Positions 16,041 through 22,680 of a DNA stretch of 64,000 nt are shown one piece after another. The position numbers and the translations under genes are program-made. Under the pieces are notes generated by a model that saw only the letters and a program-made list of their open reading frames with translations, had not been told where the DNA came from and did not search any database. Source of the stretch: an uncultured Roseburia sp. (GTDB taxonomy: Bacteria > Bacillota > Clostridia > Lachnospirales > Lachnospiraceae); assembly GCA_910587865.1 (NCBI GenBank), contig CAJUNX010000001.1, positions 64,403 to 128,402 of the forward strand, in the 5' to 3' direction. The number at the start of each line of letters is the position of its first letter. Within the stretch, counting starts at the first letter, position 1.

Positions 16041-16709
16041 ATGGATAAGGAGTTCACATTAAGCGGATTTTCATTGGGAGAGGGGGTTGACAGCTGGAAT
16101 ACGATCACCTTTCTGTATAATTCGGCGTTGAAAAAGGTCAGGACAAAGGTTGAGATTTTAAACGACGAATTTCAGCAGGTGCATCAGTATAATCCGATCG
16201 AGTATATTAAATCAAGAATTAAGACACCGAGAAGCATTGTGAAAAAACTGAAGCGCTACGGCTATGAATCATCAATTAACAACATGGTAAACTATGTGAA
16301 TGATATCGCGGGGATCCGGATTGTATGTTCGTTTACGTCGGATATCTATAAATTGTCCGAGATGCTCGGAAAACAGAATGACCTGACTGTCATATCCGTA
16401 AAGGATTACATCAGGCATCCGAAGGAAAGCGGCTACAAGAGTTACCACATGCTGGTGACGGTTCCGGTGTTTCTGTCGGAATACACGATCGATACAAAGG
16501 TGGAGATTCAGATCCGGACGATGGCGATGGATTTCTGGGCGAGCCTCGAGCATAAGATTTATTACAAGTTCGAGGGCAACGCCCCGGCCTATATCAGCAG
16601 GGACTTAAGAGAGTGCTCGGATATCGTGTCGATGTTAGACGCCAAGATGCTCCAGCTGAATGAGGCGATTAAGGAGGCCAAGGCGGCTCAGGAGGACGAT
16701 ATGATGTAA
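16041..16709 (+). CDS. relQ: small alarmone synthetase, RelQ/YjbM-like GTP pyrophosphokinase
   Basis: A 222-residue single-domain RelA/SpoT synthetase, without HD hydrolase, TGS or ACT domains. Motifs include RIKTPRSIVKKLKRYG (substrate-binding basic helix), NDIAGIRIVC, DYIRHPKESGYKSYHMLV (G-loop with the catalytic Tyr) and VEIQIRTMAMDFWASLEHK. It should make (p)ppGpp or pGpp from ATP and GDP, GTP or GMP and be controlled mainly by expression. The ATG at 16041 follows GGAGG. It has its own promoter and structured leader. Its stop codon overlaps the stem of a terminator shared with the convergent ThrE pair. Confidence 0.93.
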   Translation: MDKEFTLSGFSLGEGVDSWNTITFLYNSALKKVRTKVEILNDEFQQVHQYNPIEYIKSRIKTPRSIVKKLKRYGYESSINNMVNYVNDIAGIRIVCSFTSDIYKLSEMLGKQNDLTVISVKDYIRHPKESGYKSYHMLVTVPVFLSEYTIDTKVEIQIRTMAMDFWASLEHKIYYKFEGNAPAYISRDLRECSDIVSMLDAKMLQLNEAIKEAKAAQEDDMM

Positions 16710-16729
16710 AAGCCCGGTTACGGGCTTTT
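16708..16729. terminator. bidirectional terminator overlapping two stop codons
   Basis: AAAAGCCCG-GTTA-CGGGCTTTT is a perfect 9-bp stem that works from both sides. The relQ stop (16707-16709) and the convergent ThrE-like stop (16728-16730 on the - strand) both lie in the A/T flanks, so the two genes end within 18 bp of each other. Confidence 0.92.
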
Positions 16730-17183
16730 ACACGGTATGCTTTTGTCCGCGCTTAAGATAAGGCAGCCGGTTAAACAAACTCTGAGGAATCGCGAAACCG
16801 AACACGATGCCGAGCACGATCGCACCGGCCACCTTGACGGTGTCCATCCCGGCTTTCGAGCATTCCGCCATCTCATTCATGATGAAGTAGTATGACGTAT
16901 AGTAGATGCCGGCGCCCGGCACCAGCGGAAAGATGCCGGAGATCAGATACACGGTCACCGGCATTTTGTGCAGGGCGGAAATCGTCCTGGCCAGCAGCGT
17001 GAGAGCCAGGGTCGCGAGCAGATTTGCGATCGTGGTGCCGGTGTCTAAGTTCAGACAGCCCAGATAGACCATCCAGCCGATTGCCCCGCAGAGTCCGCAG
17101 GAGATCAGTTCGGATTTCGGCGCGGTAAAGAGTACGGCAAACGAAATCGTTGCAAAGATACAGATAACAAATTGCAGGATCAT
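16728..17183 (-). CDS. threonine/serine exporter, small subunit (ThrE_2-type)
   Basis: A 151-residue membrane protein with about five hydrophobic helices and a conserved SGIFPLVPGAGIYYTSYYF segment, typical of the C-terminal half of ThrE exporters (DUF3815 type). The start at 17183 has GGAGGAGG upstream, and its ATG overlaps the TGA of the upstream gene as ATGA, indicating coupled translation. With the larger partner it makes a split ThrE-like amino-acid exporter, possibly of Thr/Ser. Confidence 0.88.
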   Translation of the reverse strand: MILQFVICIFATISFAVLFTAPKSELISCGLCGAIGWMVYLGCLNLDTGTTIANLLATLALTLLARTISALHKMPVTVYLISGIFPLVPGAGIYYTSYYFIMNEMAECSKAGMDTVKVAGAIVLGIVFGFAIPQSLFNRLPYLKRGQKHTV

Positions 17184-17959
17184 GCAAACAGTCCTCCTCC
17201 CATCAGAGTGCGGAACACGGTGATCACCGTGCCGACCCCCACAGCGATACAAAAAGCGGTCAGTACCGCGTCGATCATATGAATCGCGCCCGATAAATAG
17301 TCGCCGTTGAAAAGATCACGGATCGATGTGGTGAGTGCGATTCCCGGAACCAGGGGCATAATGCTGCCGATGATTACTTTGTCATAGTGGACAGGGAGCT
17401 TAAGCAGCATGACAAGAAGTGCAAGCAGCGTGACCAGGGCGCTGCCGAGAATGTTTTTGATGAACTTCGAGCTTTTCGAGCGTCCGAGTGCGTCCAAAAA
17501 GATCTGCAGCATAAACCCGGTGAAAAAGGCGGTGACGGCGTCGAGCGGCCCTCCTCCGAAGAGATAGCCGAAGCACGCGCAGCCGAGCCCGCAGAAAAAC
17601 AGCCGGATCCCCGTTTTGTTATAAGGGATATTCTTACAGGCGTCAAGCCGTTCCCATGCCTGCGGGAGAGAGCACTCGTGGGAACAGATCTCCCTGGAGA
17701 GCTGGTTTAACGCGGCGATGCGTCCTAAATGCGTCGCGCCGAGCGGGACGTGGCGGATCATGCTGCACGCGTCCTCCCGGTCTTCGTTGGCGCTTGCGAA
17801 AATTCCGTTTGAGAGCACATAGACATCATAGTCATGGATCTCGTAAGCATTTAAAATATGCATGACGGTATCCTCCACACGGTATACCTCTGCGCCGTTG
17901 CGCAGCAGAAGATCGCCCATCTCAACGGCGAGAGCGAGTATTTCCTTTGTCACTGCCAT
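17180..17959 (-). CDS. threonine/serine exporter, large subunit (ThrE/DUF1212-type)
   Basis: A 259-residue protein. A cytosolic N-terminal domain (about 1-115) carries EMGDLLLRNGAEVYRVEDTV, the DUF1212/ThrE signature. Several membrane helices follow, with SIMPLVPGIALTTSIRDL. The two halves of the classical ThrE exporter are separate genes here. I chose the ATG at 17959 because AAAGGG lies 8 nt upstream; an in-frame ATG at 17983 has no clear Shine-Dalgarno. Transcription diverges from the spoVA cluster. It is one of only two - strand genes in the window. Confidence 0.88.
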   Translation of the reverse strand: MAVTKEILALAVEMGDLLLRNGAEVYRVEDTVMHILNAYEIHDYDVYVLSNGIFASANEDREDACSMIRHVPLGATHLGRIAALNQLSREICSHECSLPQAWERLDACKNIPYNKTGIRLFFCGLGCACFGYLFGGGPLDAVTAFFTGFMLQIFLDALGRSKSSKFIKNILGSALVTLLALLVMLLKLPVHYDKVIIGSIMPLVPGIALTTSIRDLFNGDYLSGAIHMIDAVLTAFCIAVGVGTVITVFRTLMGGGLFA

Positions 17960-18101
17960 CTGGTCTGCCCTTTCTGTTTTCATATGGTTTTCAGAAATCA
18001 AACGTATCACGTTTTCCGGTAAAATGCAATCAGATACATAATATTTGTGAAAATAGAAACAATAACCAGTATAAATCGGAAAAACGGGAAAGGGGAAGCG
18101 T

Positions 18102-18263
18102 ATGAATTGTAAAAAATACAGAGCATATCTGATCGGTCTGATTGCGGCGGCGTTTATCTGCGGGATTCTGATCTATGTGTCACAGGGAAAACAGGATAAG
18201 ATACCGGCGGAGGGGACGCTGGTACAGCGGGAATTCACGCAGAAAGCCGGGACGGCAGTATGA
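18102..18263 (+). CDS. small single-span membrane protein, 53 aa, first gene of spoVA cluster
   Basis: The product starts MNCKKYRAYLIGLIAAAFIC. One hydrophobic helix (about 9-27) precedes a short polar, probably external tail ending KAGTAV. AGGGGAAG lies 3 nt upstream of the ATG (AAAGGGGAAGCGT). Its TGA overlaps the ATG of spoVAA as ATGA, so the two are translationally coupled. It is too short for most gene finders. I do not recognise a family; a spore-membrane role is inferred only from position. Confidence 0.7.
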   Translation: MNCKKYRAYLIGLIAAAFICGILIYVSQGKQDKIPAEGTLVQREFTQKAGTAV

Positions 18264-18910
18264 GTGCGGGAGAAACGTTATATCTGAAAACGGCTCAGAA
18301 TACCATTGTGACGGACCGGCATGTAAAGCTCTCGGATATCGCGAAGCTGGAATGTGCCGATCCGGCCATTGTGCGTCAGTTAAAGCAGAAGAAGATCTAT
18401 ACGTTTGAGGATGCCATGAATCCGCGAAAACAGAAGCCGGTGATGAAAGTGTTTTCCGTGTTAAAGATCATCGAGCAGATCCATGAGGAGTATCCGGGGC
18501 TTACGATTTCAAACGAAGGGGAGAGCGATTTTATCATTGAGTATCTCCCGAACCCTCAGAAACCCGGGTGGGTGGACGCAGTCAAAACGACGGTGCTCTG
18601 TATCATCATCTTTTTCGGGGCGGCGTTTACCATCATGGCATTTAACAATGATGTCGGCGTGACAGACGTTTTTTCGAAATTTTACCAGCAGGTGACGGGA
18701 TCGGCGTCTGACGGCGTGACGGAGCTTGAGATCTGCTACAGCGTGGGTATGGCGCTTGGAATCCTGATCTTTTTTAATCATGTGGGACATAAAAAGATCA
18801 CGCCGGATCCGACGCCGATTCAGGTGGAAATGCGCAAATACGAGCAGGATATTGATACGGCGTTTATTGAGAATGCGGAGAGAAAGGGGCACAGCATTGA
18901 TGTTAGTTAG
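18260..18910 (+). CDS. spoVAA: stage V sporulation protein AA
   Basis: A 216-residue protein with an N-terminal soluble domain (about 1-110) and two membrane helices (about 110-130 and 155-175). The order and layout match SpoVAA, and the next gene is a clear SpoVAB. In spore formers the SpoVA proteins form the inner-spore-membrane channel for calcium-dipicolinate uptake and release. The start is coupled to the preceding 53-aa gene and the stop overlaps spoVAB by 11 bp. Confidence 0.88.
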   Translation: MSAGETLYLKTAQNTIVTDRHVKLSDIAKLECADPAIVRQLKQKKIYTFEDAMNPRKQKPVMKVFSVLKIIEQIHEEYPGLTISNEGESDFIIEYLPNPQKPGWVDAVKTTVLCIIIFFGAAFTIMAFNNDVGVTDVFSKFYQQVTGSASDGVTELEICYSVGMALGILIFFNHVGHKKITPDPTPIQVEMRKYEQDIDTAFIENAERKGHSIDVS

Positions 18911-19328
18911 GCATATGTTCCTGGGACTTTGCGGCGCCGCGGCGGGGTTTGCCGTCTCGGCGGGTACCTTTGCGTTTCTGATTGCGATCGGTGTGATTCC
19001 GCGGATGATCGGAAAATGCAACCGGGCGGCGGAGACGATGCATTTCGAAAACGCGGTGATCCTCGGCGGGATTTTCGGGAATCTGGCATCGGTATTCCCC
19101 GGTCTGCGTTTCCCGCTCGGCCCGCTGTTTTTGTGCCTGTACGGGATCTCGGCGGGGATTTTCGTCGGTTGTATCGCGGTGGCGCTCGCAGAGATTATCA
19201 ATACATTTCCGATCATGTTCCGCCGGTCCGGCTTAAAGGAGGGGCTCTCCTGGGTCATGGTTATGATGGCGCTCGGAAAATGCGCGGGTTCGCTTTGGTT
19301 TTTCATCGGGAAAATGACGGTGCAGTGA
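18900..19328 (+). CDS. spoVAB: stage V sporulation protein AB
   Basis: A 142-residue membrane protein with four hydrophobic segments. Its start MLVRHMFLGLCGAAAGFAV and GVIPRM motif align with the N-terminus known for Bacillus SpoVAB, which supports the ATG at 18900 inside the end of spoVAA. It is part of the dipicolinate channel complex. A 96-bp gap follows before the next gene. Confidence 0.88.
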   Translation: MLVRHMFLGLCGAAAGFAVSAGTFAFLIAIGVIPRMIGKCNRAAETMHFENAVILGGIFGNLASVFPGLRFPLGPLFLCLYGISAGIFVGCIAVALAEIINTFPIMFRRSGLKEGLSWVMVMMALGKCAGSLWFFIGKMTVQ

Positions 19329-19424
19329 GCCGGCCGCATAAAACGGATTGACGCGGCGGCCGCTGCGGGGTAAACTATCAGGATACCGAAACTCAAAATA
19401 AGGAAACAATAAAGGAGAATCCGG

Positions 19425-19742
19425 ATGGTCACTTCAATCGCGCGCCAGAGCGTCATACTCAAATGTAAGATGCAGAAATCCGTGCTGACGGGAAATTACG
19501 AATTTTATTATGCGGCGGGACTTGCGGCAAAGCTTGCGGGTCTGTCTCTGGACGAAGAACTCCGCCCGAAGGAGCTTGCGGAAGCTGCTGCCGATGTGAT
19601 TACAAATATAGAAAAAGGGGATGAGCGGACGGATTATCTGTGCGCGCTTCTGTCCGGATACTGCCCGTCGGAGGAGTATGACGGACAGATGAAGGAGCTT
19701 TTTCTCATGGGTGTGCAGGAGCAGCGGCTCTGGAAGGTATAG
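19425..19742 (+). CDS. hypothetical protein, 105 aa, within spoVA cluster
   Basis: A small soluble, helix-rich, acidic protein starting MVTSIARQSVILKCKMQKSV. It has a strong AAAGGAGA Shine-Dalgarno. It sits between spoVAB and spoVAC, where no such gene occurs in Bacillus. I do not recognise a family. Its place suggests expression in the forespore, but that is inference. Confidence 0.72.
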   Translation: MVTSIARQSVILKCKMQKSVLTGNYEFYYAAGLAAKLAGLSLDEELRPKELAEAAADVITNIEKGDERTDYLCALLSGYCPSEEYDGQMKELFLMGVQEQRLWKV

Positions 19743-19766
19743 GAAGGGGTGTAAGCGCAGCAGAGG

Positions 19767-19806
19767 GCCGGCCGGTCTGGCGTAAAAACGCCGGAAGGAA
19801 GCCGGC
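19767..19806 (+). promoter_or_regulatory. nested hairpin before spoVAC
   Basis: GCCGGC (19767-19772) pairs with GCCGGC (19801-19806) around an inner GGCGT-AAAA-ACGCC hairpin. There is no U-tract, so it is not a classic terminator. It may be an mRNA-processing or translational element. Confidence 0.35.
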
Positions 19807-19869
19807 GCGGTGCATAGTTCTGCGGAGATGACGCATACTATAGGTCAGAAAAAGACAGGAGGATATGGT

Positions 19870-20334
19870 ATGGATGAGAAGAAAGAGCGTCAGCAGCAGA
19901 AATATAATGATTATGTAAAACAGGTCACGCCGACACACAATCTGTGGTGGAATATGGTGAAGGCGTTTGTGACGGGGGGAATCATCTGCATCATCGGGCA
20001 GTTTATTTTAAATACCTGCGTAAGCTACGGTATGGAGAAGGAGACAGCCGGGAGCTGGTGCAGTATGCTCCTGATTCTGCTCTCGGTGGTGCTGACCGGA
20101 CTGAACATATATCCGTCCGTCGCGAACTGGGGCGGTGCGGGGGCGCTGGTGCCGATCACCGGTTTCGCGAACGGTGTGGCGGCTCCGGCCATCGAGTTTC
20201 AGAAAGAGGGGCAGATTTTCGGCATCGGATGTAAGATCTTTACGATTGCAGGGCCGGTGATTTTGTACGGCGTTTTCTCCAGCTGGATTGCCGGATTAAT
20301 ATACTGGATCGGGAAGATGCTGGGAATGTTCTGA
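19870..20334 (+). CDS. spoVAC: stage V sporulation protein AC
   Basis: A 154-residue membrane protein. HNLWWNMVKAFVTGGIICIIGQ and VPITGFANGVAAPAIEFQKEG match the SpoVAC pattern, the mechanosensitive channel subunit of the SpoVA complex. The ATG at 19870 follows ACAGGAGGA. In Bacillus spoVAC is followed by spoVAD and spoVAE; here it is followed by a terminator and pyrE, so D and E are absent at this locus. Confidence 0.92.
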   Translation: MDEKKERQQQKYNDYVKQVTPTHNLWWNMVKAFVTGGIICIIGQFILNTCVSYGMEKETAGSWCSMLLILLSVVLTGLNIYPSVANWGGAGALVPITGFANGVAAPAIEFQKEGQIFGIGCKIFTIAGPVILYGVFSSWIAGLIYWIGKMLGMF

Positions 20335-20364
20335 CAGAAATGTGAATCAGAAAAGAGAGTGAGA

Positions 20365-20406
20365 AGCAGGAAGATGGATGAAATCATTCACCGGCCTGCT
20401 TTTTGT
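20365..20406 (+). terminator. intrinsic terminator after spoVAC
   Basis: AGCAGG (20365-20370) pairs with CCTGCT (20395-20400), with inner TGAA/TTCA pairing, followed by TTTTTG. Confidence 0.7.
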
Positions 20407-20431
20407 TATCCGAAGCGATAAATGACCGTAT

Positions 20432-20460
20432 TTGGATTGTTATTTGAAAGCGGTTATGGT
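20432..20460 (+). promoter_or_regulatory. pyrE promoter
   Basis: TTGGAT (20432-20437), a 17-bp spacer and TATGGT (20455-20460), about 57 bp before the pyrE start. There is no PyrR-type attenuator. Confidence 0.5.
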
Positions 20461-20516
20461 AAAATGAGGAAGTATCTGAAATGAATGACAGCCTTGGGAA
20501 CGGGAGGTTTGGAACA

Positions 20517-21227
20517 ATGGAGCAGTATAAGCAGGAATTTATCGAATTTATGGTGGAGAGCGATGTCCTCAGATTTGGGGAATTTACACTAAAGAGCGGG
20601 AGAAAGTCTCCGTTTTTTATGAATGCGGGCGCGTATGTGACAGGATCCCAGCTGATGCGGCTGGGGGAGTACTACGCACGTGCGATTCATGAGCATTACG
20701 GGGATGAATTTGACGTGTTATTCGGGCCGGCGTACAAGGGGATCCCCCTGTCGGTTGCAGCGGTGATCGCGTATTCCAGGCTTTACGGGAAGGAGATCCG
20801 CTACTGTTCGAACCGGAAGGAGATCAAGGATCACGGCGATACCGGTATTCTTCTCGGCAGTAAGTTAAAGGACGGTGACCGGGTGGTGATCATCGAGGAC
20901 GTCACGACATCCGGCAAGTCGATCGAGGAGACGTTTCCGATTGTCAAAGCGCAGGGGAAGGTGGAGATCCTCGGGCTGATGGTCTCCTTAAACCGCATGG
21001 AAAAGGGGCTCGGCGGCGGGAAGAGCGCGCTTGACGAGATCCGGGAAACATACGGATTTCCGGCGCATGCGATCGTTTCGATGGAGGAGGTTGTGGAACA
21101 TTTGTACAACCGGCCCTGCATGGGAAGAGTCGTAATCGACGATGAGATAAAGACTGCGATCGACGGATATTACCGGCAGTACGGGTGCCGGGCGCAGGAT
21201 GCAGCCGGCAGCAGGTCGCATGAATAA
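20517..21227 (+). CDS. pyrE: orotate phosphoribosyltransferase
   Basis: A 236-residue enzyme that joins orotate and PRPP to give OMP in pyrimidine synthesis. The PRPP-binding motif VVIIEDVTTSGKS is intact. The catalytic loop region with Lys residues (GKEIRYCSNRKEIKDHGD) is also visible. The ATG at 20517 has GGGAGG 9 nt upstream; the longer frame from 20481 lacks one. It stands apart from other pyr genes and may be cotranscribed with the VanZ-like gene, which overlaps its stop. Confidence 0.95.
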   Translation: MEQYKQEFIEFMVESDVLRFGEFTLKSGRKSPFFMNAGAYVTGSQLMRLGEYYARAIHEHYGDEFDVLFGPAYKGIPLSVAAVIAYSRLYGKEIRYCSNRKEIKDHGDTGILLGSKLKDGDRVVIIEDVTTSGKSIEETFPIVKAQGKVEILGLMVSLNRMEKGLGGGKSALDEIRETYGFPAHAIVSMEEVVEHLYNRPCMGRVVIDDEIKTAIDGYYRQYGCRAQDAAGSRSHE

Positions 21228-21684
21228 AAGGAGAAACCGCCTGGTCGCGGGTATTTTGTTTCTGATCTATTTTATCGTCCTGTTTTATTTTCTCTTTTTC
21301 TCGGAGCGGATGGGCAGGACATTTACGGAACGCGCATATCATTATAATCTGGTTCCTTTTAAGGAGATCGGCAGATTTTTAAAGCACTGGGAAACGCTGG
21401 GAACCTGGGCGGTGCTGCTGAATATCGTAGGGAATGTCGCAGCGTTTATGCCGTTTGGAGGTTTTTTGCCGATCTTTTCGTCGCGCTGTCGAAAGTTTCT
21501 CATAACGGCATTTTACAGCTTTGAACTGAGTCTTCTGGTGGAGCTTCTGCAGCTGATTTTCAGGGTCGGAAGCTTTGATGTGGATGACCTTCTGCTGAAT
21601 ACGGCGGGCGGGATTCTCGGCTTTTTTGTCTATAAAGGAACCGTGCGTATCATAAGGAGTGGAAAACGTGGCAGGACGTCATAA
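21220..21684 (+). CDS. VanZ-like membrane protein
   Basis: A 154-residue protein with four hydrophobic segments. The motifs NLVPFKEI near the N-terminus, NIVGNVAAFMPFGGFLP and DVDDLLLNTAGGILGF are typical of the VanZ-like family. VanZ of enterococci confers low-level teicoplanin resistance by an unknown mechanism; most family members are uncharacterised. The ATG at 21220 overlaps the pyrE stop. The 3' end overlaps the next gene by 17 bp. Confidence 0.85.
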   Translation: MNKRRNRLVAGILFLIYFIVLFYFLFFSERMGRTFTERAYHYNLVPFKEIGRFLKHWETLGTWAVLLNIVGNVAAFMPFGGFLPIFSSRCRKFLITAFYSFELSLLVELLQLIFRVGSFDVDDLLLNTAGGILGFFVYKGTVRIIRSGKRGRTS

Positions 21685-21994
21685 GAGAGCTTACAAATTT
21701 ACGGAAAAGACGCAGTCGCCGCGGGGAATTGCGGCGTTTCTGCTTGCACTGGTGTCGCTTGGCGTATTTGCGGCGGTTGTATCCGAGTCGTTTCGTAACC
21801 GCGGAGCCGGCAGCATGTATCTGGGAAGTGCGGGAGTCGCTTCGATGCTGGTGGGAATCGTTGCACTGGTGCTTGCGTTAAAAAGCCTCGGGGAGGAGAA
21901 TTCCTTTAAGCTCTTTCCGTATCTGGCAACCGTCTTTTCTTTTCTGGCGACCGGAATATGGATTGCGCTTTATGTGGTGGGATTTCAGATGTGA
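21668..21994 (+). CDS. small membrane protein, 108 aa (DUF6142-like)
   Basis: A basic N-terminus (MAGRHKRAYKF) is followed by three hydrophobic helices. The layout resembles small three-helix proteins common in Lachnospiraceae; I associate it with DUF6142 with limited certainty. The GTG at 21668 is chosen because AAGGAG lies 8 nt upstream; a GTG at 21659 is too close to that site. It overlaps the VanZ-like gene and precedes the HD hydrolase. Confidence 0.75.
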   Translation: MAGRHKRAYKFTEKTQSPRGIAAFLLALVSLGVFAAVVSESFRNRGAGSMYLGSAGVASMLVGIVALVLALKSLGEENSFKLFPYLATVFSFLATGIWIALYVVGFQM

Positions 21995-22038
21995 GAACTG
22001 CGCACAGAAACGTGCGATGGAAAAGGAGAGCGAATGAT

Positions 22039-22626
22039 ATGACGGATCTCAGACAGCAGATGGAGTTTCTTTTGGAGATGGACAGGGCGAAACAGATTGG
22101 GAGGCAGACGTATCTGTCGGACGGAAGCAGAAAAGAAAATGATGCCGAGCACTCCTGGCACATGGCGCTGATGGTCTTTCTTCTCGCGGATTATGCCAAT
22201 GAACCGATCGATGTGTTAAAGACGATGAAAATGATCCTGCTGCACGATGTGATCGAGATCGATGCAGGGGATACGTATGCCTATGACGAGGAAGGAAATC
22301 AGACGAAGCGCGCGAGAGAGTGCGCGGCTGCGGACCGGATTTTCGGCCTGCTTCCCAAAGGGCAGGGGCAGGAATGCCGGATGCTGTGGGAAGAGTTTGA
22401 GGCTATGGAGACACCGGAGGCGAAATTTGCAAATATGCTTGACAAGATACAGCCGCTTCTGCTGAACGATGCGTCGGGCGGCAGATCCTGGAGGGAGCAT
22501 GGGATTAAGAAATCACAGGTACTCGCGCGTAATGCGCGGGTGCATGAGGGCTCGGAGGAGCTGTGGAATTATGCGCGGGAGCTGATTGAAAAGAATGTGG
22601 AGAACGGTAATCTGCAGGATGCTTAG
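22039..22626 (+). CDS. HD-domain hydrolase (YfbR/HDDC2-like)
   Basis: A 195-residue metal-dependent phosphohydrolase. HD residues are seen in ENDAEHSWHMALM, LLHDVIEIDAGDTYAYDEEG and a distal Asp in NMLDKIQPLL. This pattern matches the group containing the 5'-deoxynucleotidase YfbR and human HDDC2, so a nucleoside-monophosphate phosphatase role is likely; the substrate is not proven. The ATG at 22039 follows AAGGAG. It lies in a run of pyrimidine/purine-related genes (pyrE, purE). Confidence 0.83.
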   Translation: MTDLRQQMEFLLEMDRAKQIGRQTYLSDGSRKENDAEHSWHMALMVFLLADYANEPIDVLKTMKMILLHDVIEIDAGDTYAYDEEGNQTKRARECAAADRIFGLLPKGQGQECRMLWEEFEAMETPEAKFANMLDKIQPLLLNDASGGRSWREHGIKKSQVLARNARVHEGSEELWNYARELIEKNVENGNLQDA

Positions 22627-22680
22627 TCTGCGCCCTCCTTTCGTGTCGGGGAGGAAAGATCAGGGAAAGTAGGTGAGAGT

